Part shown: positions 6,566 to 13,175 of the stretch, piece by piece
How the letters are laid out: each line of letters opens with the position of its first letter
Numbering within the stretch: position 1 is the stretch's first letter
Origin: Nostocaceae cyanobacterium CSSed10_463m
GTDB taxonomy: Bacteria; Cyanobacteriota; Cyanobacteriia; Cyanobacteriales; Nostocaceae
Assembly: GCA_003556955.1 (NCBI GenBank)
Contig: PWQB01000502.1
Location: 1-13,175, forward strand
Direction: 5' to 3'
Length of the DNA: 13,175 bases
Notes under the pieces: model-generated
Seen by the model: the letters and a program-made list of their open reading frames with translations, nothing else
Told to the model about the DNA's origin: nothing
The model's database searches: none
Program-made: the position numbers and the translations under genes

Positions 6566-7366
6566 ATGGAAACATCTAATCAACACTCTCTTAGCACAAT
6601 TCAGAAATCCCGCCGTCGAGATAGTCTGAAAAATACTGCTTTAGGTTTAGTCTCTACCAGCAGCTTCCCTGCCATAGTAGGGACAGCAGATATGATGCTG
6701 AAGTCTGCTGGTGTGCATTTAGTGGGGTATGAAAAAATTGGTAGTGGCCAATGTACGGCTATTGTTAGGGGTGGAATTGCTGATGTGCGTCTAGCGGTGG
6801 AAGCTGGTGTGCAAACGGCGGAACAGTTTGGTCAATTGGTTTCTAGCTTAGTCATTCCTCGGCCTTACCCTAACTTGGAAATAGTCCTGCCCATCACTAG
6901 CCGCTTGAGCAAATTGATGGAGGAAGGTAATCAAAGCAGTTTAAGTAACTTAGCCATTGGTTTGGTTGAAACACGGGGTTTTCCGGCGATGGTAGGTGCT
7001 TGTGATGCCATGCTCAAATCAGCTGATGTGCATTTAGCAGCTTATGAAAAAATTGGTGCGGGTTTGTGTACAGCCATAATTCGTGGGACTGTGGCTAATG
7101 TCGCTGTAGCCGTAGAAGCGGGAATGTTTGAGGCAGAACGCATTGGGGAATTAAATGCCGTTATGGTGATTCCTCGACCACTGGATGAAATGGAGAACAC
7201 CTTACCTTTAGCAAGTTGCTGGATAGAACACCGTGAACCATTAAATATGCCGGTGAACGTTGAAGAACAGGTTGCTGAAATAGAAGTGTTACAGTTACCT
7301 GACTTATCCCAAATTCCCGCCAAATTTGCCGAAGAAGTGGCCGAAGAAATATGGAAAGATGAATGA
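6566..7366 (+). CDS. ccmO: Tandem-BMC carboxysome shell protein CcmO
   Basis: 266-residue shell protein made of two fused BMC domains (about 24-112 and 128-214), which should form pseudohexameric trimers in the facets. Each half repeats the CcmK core: SFPAIVGTADMMLKSAGVHL with YEKIGSG (55-61), and GFPAMVGACDAMLKSADVHL with YEKIGAG (160-166). Each ends in an IPRP motif (97-100, 202-205). A basic N-terminal extension (about 1-23, including KSRRRDS) and an acidic C-terminal tail (about 222-266) flank the domains. The tail is richer in Glu than anything in the CcmK paralogues. The SD is weak (GGATAA about 6 bases before the ATG). In many cyanobacteria ccmO lies away from the main cluster; here it directly follows ccmN by 47 bases. 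Confidence 0.94.
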   Translation: METSNQHSLSTIQKSRRRDSLKNTALGLVSTSSFPAIVGTADMMLKSAGVHLVGYEKIGSGQCTAIVRGGIADVRLAVEAGVQTAEQFGQLVSSLVIPRPYPNLEIVLPITSRLSKLMEEGNQSSLSNLAIGLVETRGFPAMVGACDAMLKSADVHLAAYEKIGAGLCTAIIRGTVANVAVAVEAGMFEAERIGELNAVMVIPRPLDEMENTLPLASCWIEHREPLNMPVNVEEQVAEIEVLQLPDLSQIPAKFAEEVAEEIWKDE

Positions 7367-7572
7367 TGACTTACGAAGTATAAATGATTAATTGTCGGCA
7401 ATTTTCATTTAAGTGTCCGCATTCAACATTCATCTTCAGTTGGAAGGCATCTTACGCTTTGCTTGTTGTTCTGATATTAACTTGTGTTTACCATAAGTAG
7501 AACAAGTTTATTTTAATAACGTCGATAGATTTTTATCTATACTAAAATTCAGAACTTTGTATGAGTGATTCG

Positions 7573-7617
7573 GTATCATGGGCAAGTGTTCAGTGATACT
7601 AGATTTATAATATAAAT
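7573..7617 (+). promoter_or_regulatory. Candidate promoter and operator of the LysR-type regulator gene
   Basis: TATAAT (7606-7611) is a perfect -10 hexamer lying in a perfect palindrome with 7-base arms, ATTTATA-A-TATAAAT (7603-7617). No -35 is visible at the right distance, which suits an activator-dependent promoter. Just upstream, GTATCA (7573-7578) and TGATAC (7594-7599) form an inverted repeat with a 15-base centre. LysR-type regulators often bind such dyads upstream of their own genes. Autoregulation is inference. Confidence 0.45.
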
Positions 7618-7639
7618 CGCTATTAGAGGAGAATCACTC

Positions 7640-8593
7640 TTGAAGCAGGCAACACTACACCAGTTGAAAGTGTTCGAGGCGGCAGCAAGGCACAGTAGCT
7701 TTACTCGTGCGGCTGAGGAATTATTTTTGACTCAACCCACCGTCTCCATGCAAATTAAACAACTCACAAAATCAGTAGGGTTGCCATTATTTGAGCAGGT
7801 GGGAAAACGCCTATTTTTGACTGAAGCTGGAAGAGAATTATTTGCCACTTGTCGGCAGATTTTTGAAACCATAGCCCAGTTTGAGATGACTGTGGCGGAT
7901 TTAAAAGGTTTAAAACAAGGACAATTGCGGCTGGCTGTGATTACAACAGCTAAATATTTTGTCCCACGTTTATTAGGGCCATTTTGTCAACTGTATCCAG
8001 GAATTGAGATTGCGTTACAAGTAACGAACCATGAACGCATCCTAGACAGGATGATGAATAATATGGATGACTTGTACATTTTGAGTCAAGTCCCAGAAAA
8101 TCTAGATGTCAACTATGAGCCATTTTTAGACAACCCATTAGTAGTTTTTGCCCCGGTTAATCATCCTCTAGCAAAAGAGAAAAATATACCCATAGAAAGG
8201 TTGACAAATGAACCTTTTATTATGCGGGAACCAGGTTCAGGAACTCGCCGGGCTGTACAGCAACTTTTTGATGAACATGGAGTGAAGGTAAAAGTTAAAC
8301 TGGAATTGGGTAGTAACGAAGCAATTAAACAAGCGATCGCCGGTGGTTTAGGAATCTCTGTTTTATCACGTCATACCTTAATGCCAGATTCTTCTGAGTT
8401 CAGCATTTTGGATGTAGAACACTTTCCGATTAAGCGAACTTGGTTCTTAGGTTATCCCTCTGGTAAACAGTTATCTATTGTGGCGCGTACTTATTATGAC
8501 TATCTCCTAGAAGCTGCGAAAAAGTTTGTCGAGGAAACTGGTTTTTCTGCTTACAGTAAAGTTGAGGATGTTCCTACTAATCTTGGCGACTAG
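7640..8593 (+). CDS. cmpR: LysR-type transcriptional regulator, CmpR/RbcR family
   Basis: 317-residue LysR-type activator. The winged helix-turn-helix is at 1-62 (TLHQLKVFEAAARHSSFTRAAEELF, then LTQPTVSMQIKQL), followed by a linker helix and a two-lobed effector domain (about 90-300). The effector domain carries GQLRLAVITTAKYFVPRLLG, MREPGSGTRRAV and SNEAIKQAIAGGLGISVLS, which strongly resemble cyanobacterial CmpR and CbbR. Those proteins sense photorespiratory metabolites and control carbon-uptake or Calvin-cycle genes. The start codon is TTG, placed eight bases after GAGGAG (7626-7631). Position 3' of ccmO, 273 bases on, fits a role in carbon-concentrating gene control. Separating CmpR from RbcR would need a tree; I lean to CmpR. 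Confidence 0.88.
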   Translation: MKQATLHQLKVFEAAARHSSFTRAAEELFLTQPTVSMQIKQLTKSVGLPLFEQVGKRLFLTEAGRELFATCRQIFETIAQFEMTVADLKGLKQGQLRLAVITTAKYFVPRLLGPFCQLYPGIEIALQVTNHERILDRMMNNMDDLYILSQVPENLDVNYEPFLDNPLVVFAPVNHPLAKEKNIPIERLTNEPFIMREPGSGTRRAVQQLFDEHGVKVKVKLELGSNEAIKQAIAGGLGISVLSRHTLMPDSSEFSILDVEHFPIKRTWFLGYPSGKQLSIVARTYYDYLLEAAKKFVEETGFSAYSKVEDVPTNLGD

Positions 8594-8863
8594 TACCGCA
8601 GGGCGGAAGTCAAAAGTCAAAAGTCAAAAGTCAAAAGTCAAAAAGCTGACTCTATAGGCTTTTCATTGATTGCTGATGGTTGTCTTATTTACGCCGTACT
8701 GTACTAGTGACGCAAGTCAAAATTCAAAAGTCAAAAGTCAAAAAGTTATATAGGCTTTTCATTGATTTCAAATGGTCTGTTTATTTCCGCCGTGCTGTCA
8801 TATTTTAGCCCTGGCTACTAATGACGCAGGCGGAAGGTGGAAGTCAAAAGCCAAAAGTCAAAA
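8588..8863. repeat. Three degenerate repeat units built on GTCAAAA heptamers
   Basis: GTCAAAA heptamers form three clusters: five perfect copies (8609-8643), four copies with one variant (8716-8743), and three with one variant (8843-8863). The first two clusters are each followed by a related stretch. The 19-mer TATAGGCTTTTCATTGATT is identical at 8653-8671 and 8749-8767, 96 bases apart. After it come ATGGT, TTATTT.CGCCGT.CTGT and a TAnTGACGCA end in both copies. The sequence at the regulator stop codon also resembles the unit end and can fold: GACT/AGTC outside CCGC-AGG-GCGG (8588-8611). The block fills the spacer between two convergent genes, where transcription from both sides should end. 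Confidence 0.85.
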
Positions 8864-8870
8864 ATAAATG

Positions 8871-10295
8871 CTATACGCTGTGCTTGCGTATTTGCTTACA
8901 GTTATAGAAACCAAATATCAGCCAAAATGCCAAGATGAATGCGGTTAAGAGCAAAATTGGTATGGGGCCGAAATTAAAAATTAAAAGCGGTGCAGCAGCA
9001 GTAAATAAGCCTCCGCCAACAATTGGTTCAAACAGCAATTGTTTATAAGCAAAACTCTCAAACGCACCAGAACGGTTATCTGGATCTACCATTCGCAACA
9101 GCAATAATCCAGTGGAAGTTACACCCATTGATTGTCCCATATCCCCAAGACCACGTTCAAACCAGTAAAAAGGTAGGAGATGAGGGCCTAAAAATACAAA
9201 GGCGCAAATATTCCAAGTAATCCCAGCAACGGATAAAATTAGGAAAGGAGCTAGATTATCTCCCAATACAGATAAGGAAATACTGGCTAGGGCTGTGACA
9301 ATGGTAATATCTAATGCCAGTCCGCCAATGTTCTCCATCAGGTGACGACTAATTAAATAGGTGCGTCTGGTACGCATCAGTATATACTGCACAATCATTC
9401 CCCCAATCAGGGCAATGGGAAATAGTGGCACGTAGGAGATTAGTTGCACTCCAGCTGTACCCCAGGTGATTGATTCAATAAAACGCAAAGCTTCTAAAAT
9501 TAGCCAGCCGATCGCGATCGCTAATCCCACAAAACCAAAGTTAAGTGATAATGGATCAATTAGTAAATCACGAACTAAATGTTCTCTAGCAATTGTGACA
9601 CTTGGTTCTTCTTCTGGTAGCTGATGATCTGCATTTTCCAGATTATCTGAGGTTTCAAGGCTAACTTGGATTTTTCCAGTTCTGCGTCCCCAGTGGATTA
9701 AAATTGTCCCGGAAATCACTCCAGAAACCAGTCCTACAGTAGCTAAAGCTAAAGCTAAATCAGGCCCGGCGGTAAAATCTAATTCTGTAAAAGTTGCAGC
9801 CATCCCGGCTGATGTGCCGTGTCCCCCTTCAAAGGCGACTTCAATTAAACAACCCACCATTGGCGGTAAACCAAAAACTGGTGTTAATATGGTAAGCGCT
9901 AGTATGATTCCTACTACGTATTGACCCCAGGCGATCGCTTGACCCAAAGCAACTTGAGGGGCAGCTTTCCGCCAAAATTCCCGCAATGTCGGCACATATT
10001 GACCGAGAAACAGGGTAGCAAAAACTATGTTAATAAAAATACCAGGAGACTGTGACCAAACTGCCTGGACATTTTCGGTAAATAGACCTTGAACTAGGGG
10101 AGATTCAGGATTTACTGATTTGACAATTGCACCCAAAGCACCTTTACCCAGGAGTAAGGCAATAATACCAGCCACAATTGAACTAGGTATGTAGAGCGAT
10201 CGCAATATTCCCAGGCGCTGTCTGATGAATCGCCCCACCAGGATTAAGATAGCGATGAGAATATAAGCCCAGAATACATCTATGAGTCTAAACAT
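8871..10295 (-). CDS. gltS: GltS-type sodium/glutamate symporter
   Basis: 474-residue inner-membrane transporter of the glutamate:Na+ symporter (ESS/GltS) family, predicted to import glutamate with sodium. Hydrophobic segments fall in two sets, about 5-205 and 250-465, around a polar, acidic cytoplasmic-type loop (about 205-245). The family's paired signature loops are visible: EGGHGTSAGM (156-165) in the first half and GLGDMGQSMGVTSTG (382-396) in the second. These fit the inverted-repeat topology with re-entrant pore loops. Length is slightly above the roughly 400 of E. coli GltS because of the central loop. No clear SD precedes the ATG. It is convergent with the LysR-type gene and lies 114 bases beyond the chitosanase-like gene on the same strand; a functional link to either is not evident. 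Substrate is inferred from family. Confidence 0.85.
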   Translation of the reverse strand: MFRLIDVFWAYILIAILILVGRFIRQRLGILRSLYIPSSIVAGIIALLLGKGALGAIVKSVNPESPLVQGLFTENVQAVWSQSPGIFINIVFATLFLGQYVPTLREFWRKAAPQVALGQAIAWGQYVVGIILALTILTPVFGLPPMVGCLIEVAFEGGHGTSAGMAATFTELDFTAGPDLALALATVGLVSGVISGTILIHWGRRTGKIQVSLETSDNLENADHQLPEEEPSVTIAREHLVRDLLIDPLSLNFGFVGLAIAIGWLILEALRFIESITWGTAGVQLISYVPLFPIALIGGMIVQYILMRTRRTYLISRHLMENIGGLALDITIVTALASISLSVLGDNLAPFLILSVAGITWNICAFVFLGPHLLPFYWFERGLGDMGQSMGVTSTGLLLLRMVDPDNRSGAFESFAYKQLLFEPIVGGGLFTAAAPLLIFNFGPIPILLLTAFILAFWLIFGFYNCKQIRKHSV

Positions 10296-10409
10296 GGCAG
10301 TTTGTAGCAGTTGCCTTTTGTATCTATTGATTCTCTATGACTCTGGGCATATTGGCAATAGCTGAGTATTTAGAAGCCTAAATAGTTAGGTGTTGAGATT
10401 TATATTTTG

Positions 10410-11342
10410 TCAATCCAATCCTAGTGCCAAGCGAGTAGCAGGGCCAACAATCCCATCTACCTTCAGATTATTTTCTGTTTGAAAACCCTTGACAGATGCA
10501 TCTGTGGCCTGGCCAAAAATACCATCCACTTTTAACTCAAAGCCATTTTCTGTAAGTGCTTGCTGAATTTGGCGGACATCTTCCCCTTGCATAAAAGGCG
10601 AAGCCAAAAACAGCAATCGTGAAAAAGTAGATGTAGCAGAAGCAGAAGATACCGCACCCAATGAGTCTTCATCGATGACCATCCCACGAACTTTTATGGG
10701 TAAAGTTAAATTCCAATTACCTTTAGCAATGAGATTGTTAAAAGCATCCATTCTATAAACTGTGAGTGGCAAAAGTTTATTAGAATGATTTGCTAACCAT
10801 TTACGCCTGACATCCACATAATGCTTAATCCAGTTTTGCTCACCAATAGCATCAGATTTGCCAAAGTTTTTAATTGTTTCGTCTCTTCTATTAAGCCATG
10901 AGCCATGCACTAGACTGTCATAGACTACAGCAGTTCCTAATGCCGTATAAATACCATATTTATTAGCACTTACTAAGGCAGGTTGCCAATAAACACGATC
11001 AAAAAATTCATCTTGAGTTGTCCACATAACTGGATCACTGCTACCAGCCTCACGCAAAAAATTGCGGAGTTTCATATCTGTATTTAAACTTGTATCACGA
11101 GATTTTAATCTTTGTAAATAGGGGCGAAATTCATTAGCAAATTGGGCTTCTTTATCCTCACAGTATGCTTGAATTAATGAAAAGAGATTACCACTCATGA
11201 GAGTAGTTTGTGATTTGCCGTAAGTCAAGCCGCCTAGGTCATGAAGATGAAACACTACTTTTGCATAATCACCTTTTATTTTACTTGTTTCAAAAATATT
11301 AACGATTGCCTGTGCAGTACATTTTTGTAAATCTGTAAGCAT
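10410..11342 (-). CDS. GH46 chitosanase-like hydrolase with C-terminal peptidoglycan-binding domain
   Basis: 310-residue two-domain protein. The N-terminal part (about 1-225) resembles glycoside hydrolase family 46 chitosanases (lysozyme superfamily), which cut beta-1,4-glucosamine polymers. The motif AIVNIFETS (12-20) offers E18 as the likely general acid. DLGGLTYGKSQTTLMSGNL (35-53) is a conserved active-site block with D35 as candidate second acid. A short Ser/Ala-rich linker (228-240) leads to a PG_binding_1 domain (248-308) with the KVDGIFGQATDASVKGFQ and LKVDGIVGPAT repeats. No signal peptide or N-terminal membrane segment is seen. A good SD (TAGGAG) precedes the ATG. It lies 240 bases downstream of the M15 peptidase gene, same strand. 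True substrate could be chitosan-like wall polymer or peptidoglycan; GH46 membership is by eye. Confidence 0.75.
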   Translation of the reverse strand: MLTDLQKCTAQAIVNIFETSKIKGDYAKVVFHLHDLGGLTYGKSQTTLMSGNLFSLIQAYCEDKEAQFANEFRPYLQRLKSRDTSLNTDMKLRNFLREAGSSDPVMWTTQDEFFDRVYWQPALVSANKYGIYTALGTAVVYDSLVHGSWLNRRDETIKNFGKSDAIGEQNWIKHYVDVRRKWLANHSNKLLPLTVYRMDAFNNLIAKGNWNLTLPIKVRGMVIDEDSLGAVSSASATSTFSRLLFLASPFMQGEDVRQIQQALTENGFELKVDGIFGQATDASVKGFQTENNLKVDGIVGPATRLALGLD

Positions 11343-11352
11343 AATTTTACTC

Positions 11353-11535
11353 CTAACGTTGCCATGAATTAATAGCCTTAATTTGATTTTTCCTGACTGA
11401 TTTAAGGCTCAATACTTTGCGGTTAATTTCTCTAAAAGGGTTAAAGTTACAAGGATCAAAAAGATAAAATTTGAGGACAAATCCACAATTCGGACAAAAA
11501 AATTGTGTCTTCAGCCCCAAATACCTGATACGCAA
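11353..11535 (-). CDS. Doubtful 60-codon ORF with a CPNCG zinc-ribbon-like motif
   Basis: In the 240-base gap between the M15 and GH46 genes, a frame on the same strand runs from TTG to a TAG that overlaps the SD of the GH46 gene. It encodes 60 residues with one FFCPNCGFVLK motif (about 12-22) and a basic C-terminal half. A single CxxC knuckle plus a lone downstream Cys is not a complete zinc ribbon. The TTG has no SD and sits six bases after an in-frame TAA. It may be a gene remnant or chance; I would not count it as a gene without conservation. Confidence 0.15.
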   Translation of the reverse strand: MRIRYLGLKTQFFCPNCGFVLKFYLFDPCNFNPFREINRKVLSLKSVRKNQIKAINSWQR

Positions 11536-11582
11536 AATTTATTTAGTATCGTTGACGAATCTTTTAAATTTTCGCTCTATTT

Positions 11583-12335
11583 TTAGTAACCAAATATTAC
11601 TCTGTTACCGGGACGGATATCAGCGTGAAAAAATCCCTTATTACGTCCCCTAAACACAGCATCCCCCAATCCTACAAATCGAGAATCTTTTAACACTTCC
11701 CAAAGCTTTCTGACATCACCGTTCATGGGCTTCATATCAAGCGCCCGAAAGTAGAGATGTTGGCTATTAGGAGCGCCGCGAACTTCTTTGTTGATATGGG
11801 GTGGACGGTAACCAGAAGTAATTATAATAGGTGAGCCAAACTTCTGTCTCACTTCTCCCCAAATTTTAGCCATCCTCACTGCATTATTTACATATTCAGA
11901 AATAGTAGGAATGCGATTACAGCCCTTCGTCGCTTCACCCCAAGTTAGAGGAATACCTTCAACAATATATTGGTTTTCATAAACCACTTCACCGTTAGGA
12001 AGTCTCATTGACCTTCCTGTACGTTTCCCGGCTTCTAAATTTAGTTTAGGTTCAATTCCCAGACCATCATCAATTTCACTAGCTGTCTCTTCCTTCCCTT
12101 TCAAAGTTAGCAATTGTTTAGCAGTAGTAACTCCCAGAAATAAGGGATACTCAAGTTGATTATCTTCCTTAAAGTCTGTAAAAGCTTGTTTGGTAATGGG
12201 TCCGACAATACCATCTACCGCTATTTTCAAGAGTTCTTGTATTTCTTTAACTAATTCTGGAGAACAATCTGTGATAGAAAGAGAAGGCGCATTTGCTTCA
12301 ATAAATTCCGATAGTGATTTGATGTCAGAAGCCAT
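11583..12335 (-). CDS. M15-family zinc peptidase (D-Ala-D-Ala carboxypeptidase-like) with N-terminal peptidoglycan-binding domain
   Basis: 250-residue predicted cell-wall peptidase. Residues about 20-77 form a PG_binding_1-like domain (ELVKEIQELLKIAVDGIVGPIT). A linker follows (80-125), then the M15 catalytic domain (about 140-250). The zinc site is readable: SGYRPPHINKEV, then SQHLYFRALDM with H193 and D200 (HxxxxxxD), and FFHADIRP with H237 as third ligand, ending in the usual aromatic FGY. This subfamily (VanX/DacY/M15_3-like) cleaves peptidoglycan stem peptides. All catalytic ligands are present. There is no signal peptide despite the wall-directed domains. An AGGTGA SD precedes the ATG. 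The gene lies upstream of the GH46-like gene and may be transcribed with it, giving a glycan-cutting and a peptide-cutting enzyme side by side. Confidence 0.82.
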   Translation of the reverse strand: MASDIKSLSEFIEANAPSLSITDCSPELVKEIQELLKIAVDGIVGPITKQAFTDFKEDNQLEYPLFLGVTTAKQLLTLKGKEETASEIDDGLGIEPKLNLEAGKRTGRSMRLPNGEVVYENQYIVEGIPLTWGEATKGCNRIPTISEYVNNAVRMAKIWGEVRQKFGSPIIITSGYRPPHINKEVRGAPNSQHLYFRALDMKPMNGDVRKLWEVLKDSRFVGLGDAVFRGRNKGFFHADIRPGNRVIFGY

Positions 12336-12656
12336 ATATGATTCACCTGATAGAGTGTTTTTGATTTTTTACAGCGTGGCGATAAAACTTTTTAAGAAGC
12401 TAATAGGGTATTTGAAAACACTAATTATGTGCAGATACGGCAGATTGCATCTGAGTAGGGTAAACAAAGGCGGGTAGTGATGACCCTAACCCACATTTAT
12501 TTTTACAAGTAAAATTAGTGGAAATCCACCTGTAAACTGCTGTAAATTCACCCTTATTTTCCTGTAAGAATGGCGAATTAGGTTAAAGATCATACCTCTT
12601 TTAATGGGTATAGATATTAATAATACCCTGCAATTACAGCCAAAAAATTCCTCATC

Positions 12657-12732
12657 AAATCTCAAGACTACTGAAGATTTTTTGCAATCCTAAACATACG
12701 ATTCAACACCGTTGGAAAATGCCTTGAGATTT
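12657..12732. repeat. Perfect 10-base inverted repeat enclosing 56 bases
   Basis: AAATCTCAAG (12657-12666) and CTTGAGATTT (12723-12732) are exact reverse complements. The 56 bases between them show no open frame or obvious nested stem. No clear target-site duplication flanks the arms, so a miniature transposon is not supported, although the arrangement resembles one. A chance dyad is also possible in such AT-rich sequence. Confidence 0.4.
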
Positions 12733-12952
12733 TCTAGTATTTGACCTCAAAGTTTTATGTTATGTAATTTACAATAAATAAGTTTTTATGGGTGGTAAAG
12801 TAAAATTTTCAAAACTTAATTCCTCTTTATAAAGGAAATTATACCCAGTTTTTATCAAAAAAGGCGCAAGTGAGAGTAATTTATAATTTGACAGGCAATT
12901 GAGAAATCAAAAGAACCTTAATTTATTGGAGTAATACTTACAAGGCAGTCAG

Positions 12953-12992
12953 GCGATCGCTCATTGTTTTATCTTTGCATAAGAGCGATCGC
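12953..12992. terminator. HIP1-HIP1 inverted repeat, possible transcription stop of the right-edge gene
   Basis: GCGATCGCTC (12953-12962) and GAGCGATCGC (12983-12992) form a perfect, GC-rich 10-base stem with a 20-base loop. Both arms contain a HIP1 octamer. It lies seven bases past the stop codon of the minus-strand gene at the right edge, where a terminator is expected. No T-run follows on the minus strand, so a classic intrinsic terminator is not shown. Confidence 0.4.
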
Positions 12993-12999
12993 TTAGTGA

Positions 13000-13173
13000 T
13001 TATGGCATTAAAATCTGACGGACTAAAATACTCATTACCTCACCTGGGTTAGTGGTGGGAAGTAAAGGACTCCAATCGCCGATGCTGGCGTAACCAATCA
13101 CCTGCAAATAATGAATTGTACTGTTGACGGTTTTGGGAGAACCAATCAGTAAATGCTTAATGGGTTCTCTTCT
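13000..13173 (-). CDS. Small conserved-looking protein, 3' end only (runs off right edge)
   Basis: On the minus strand an open frame enters from the right edge and ends at TAA (13000-13002). The last 57 residues are visible, starting RREPIKHLLIGSPKTVNSTI and continuing with HYLQVIGYASIGDWSPLLP and NPGEVMSILVRQILMP. The other two minus frames close quickly, codon use looks normal, and the peptide has balanced composition, so this is very probably a real gene cut by the window. It resembles, from memory, a small uncharacterised protein common in cyanobacteria. No function is proposed. The start codon is outside the window, perhaps only a few codons away. A HIP1 inverted repeat lies just downstream. 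Confidence 0.7.
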   Translation of the reverse strand, partial: RREPIKHLLIGSPKTVNSTIHYLQVIGYASIGDWSPLLPTTNPGEVMSILVRQILMP

Positions 13174-13175
13174 GG

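Larger units (their letters stand above)
12336..12999. other. Gene-free AT-rich intergenic region with several dyads
   Basis: About 664 bases without a supportable gene. The left end should hold the promoter for the M15 gene. Visible structures, left to right: TTTACA (12502-12507) facing TGTAAA (12531-12536) around GTGG-AAAT-CCAC (12518-12529); GGGTAT (12606-12611) facing ATACCC (12623-12628); the 10-base inverted repeat at 12657-12732; a near-palindrome TTCCT(c)TTTATAAAGGAA at 12820-12837; and two HIP1 octamers as inverted arms at 12953-12992. A weak plus-strand promoter-like pair is TTGACC (12741-12746) with TAATTT (12765-12770), but no gene follows it. A small RNA here cannot be excluded. 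Confidence 0.5.

Noticed and set aside
7042..7401. Minus-strand 119-codon ORF over ccmO
   Set aside because: Ser/Thr/Ala-rich shadow of the second BMC domain; no SD or recognisable motif.
9023..9220. Plus-strand 65-codon ORF inside gltS
   Set aside because: Antisense to a well-supported transporter; composition is not protein-like.
11471..11653. Plus-strand 60-codon ORF
   Set aside because: Overlaps the end of the M15 gene on the other strand, lacks an SD and shows no motif.
12190..12477. Plus-strand 95-codon ORF
   Set aside because: Its first half is antisense to the M15 gene's peptidoglycan-binding domain; the rest is AT-rich spacer with no family signal.
12657..12732. Miniature inverted-repeat transposon
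   Set aside because: No target-site duplication beside the arms and no second copy in the window; kept only as an inverted repeat.

Overview
The window looks like the chromosome of a heterocyst-forming filamentous cyanobacterium (Nostoc/Anabaena/Trichormus type). Three things point there. It has a complete beta-carboxysome gene set. It has short tandem heptanucleotide repeats (CAGTGAA, CTGATAA, ACTCAGC, GTCAAAA) between genes, typical of that group. It has eleven copies of the cyanobacterial HIP1 octamer GCGATCGC.

Left part (1-1979, minus strand): a large NdhF-type proton-pumping subunit of the CO2-uptake class of NDH-1, probably NdhF4, followed downstream by a dispersed TAGAGACRCGAT hairpin repeat. 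A 659-base AT-rich region (1980-2638) separates it from the divergent carboxysome genes. This region holds a strong hairpin directly abutting a perfect but orphan Shine-Dalgarno sequence.

Central part (2639-7366, plus strand): ccmK2-ccmK1-ccmL-ccmM-ccmN-ccmO, all one way and probably one transcription unit. CcmK2, CcmK1 and CcmO build shell facets and CcmL caps the vertices. CcmM carries a gamma-carbonic anhydrase domain with intact zinc ligands and three RbcS-like modules that condense Rubisco. CcmN links CcmM to the shell through a C-terminal encapsulation peptide. An internal ribosome binding site and GTG codon inside ccmM should produce the short, Rubisco-only CcmM isoform. Heptamer arrays lie between ccmL and ccmM and between ccmM and ccmN; the latter gap also has a large inverted repeat.

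A LysR-type regulator of the CmpR/RbcR family follows (7640-8593, TTG start), with a dyad and a palindromic -10 region in front of it. The left half of the window is thus one inorganic-carbon-concentrating island: CO2 uptake (NdhF4), carboxysome, and a carbon-responsive regulator.

Right part (8594-13175): three degenerate repeat units built on GTCAAAA separate the regulator from three minus-strand genes. These are a GltS-type sodium/glutamate symporter, a GH46 chitosanase-like hydrolase with a C-terminal peptidoglycan-binding domain, and an M15 peptidase with an N-terminal peptidoglycan-binding domain. Neither wall hydrolase has a visible signal peptide. A 664-base gene-free stretch with several inverted repeats follows, then the 3' end of a small minus-strand gene running off the right edge.

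No tRNA, rRNA, CRISPR array, transposase or phage structural gene was seen. The most unusual points are the ccm leader hairpin/SD module, the internal start of ccmM, the structured ccmM-ccmN spacer, and the leaderless pair of wall hydrolases. I see no clearly new multi-gene system.
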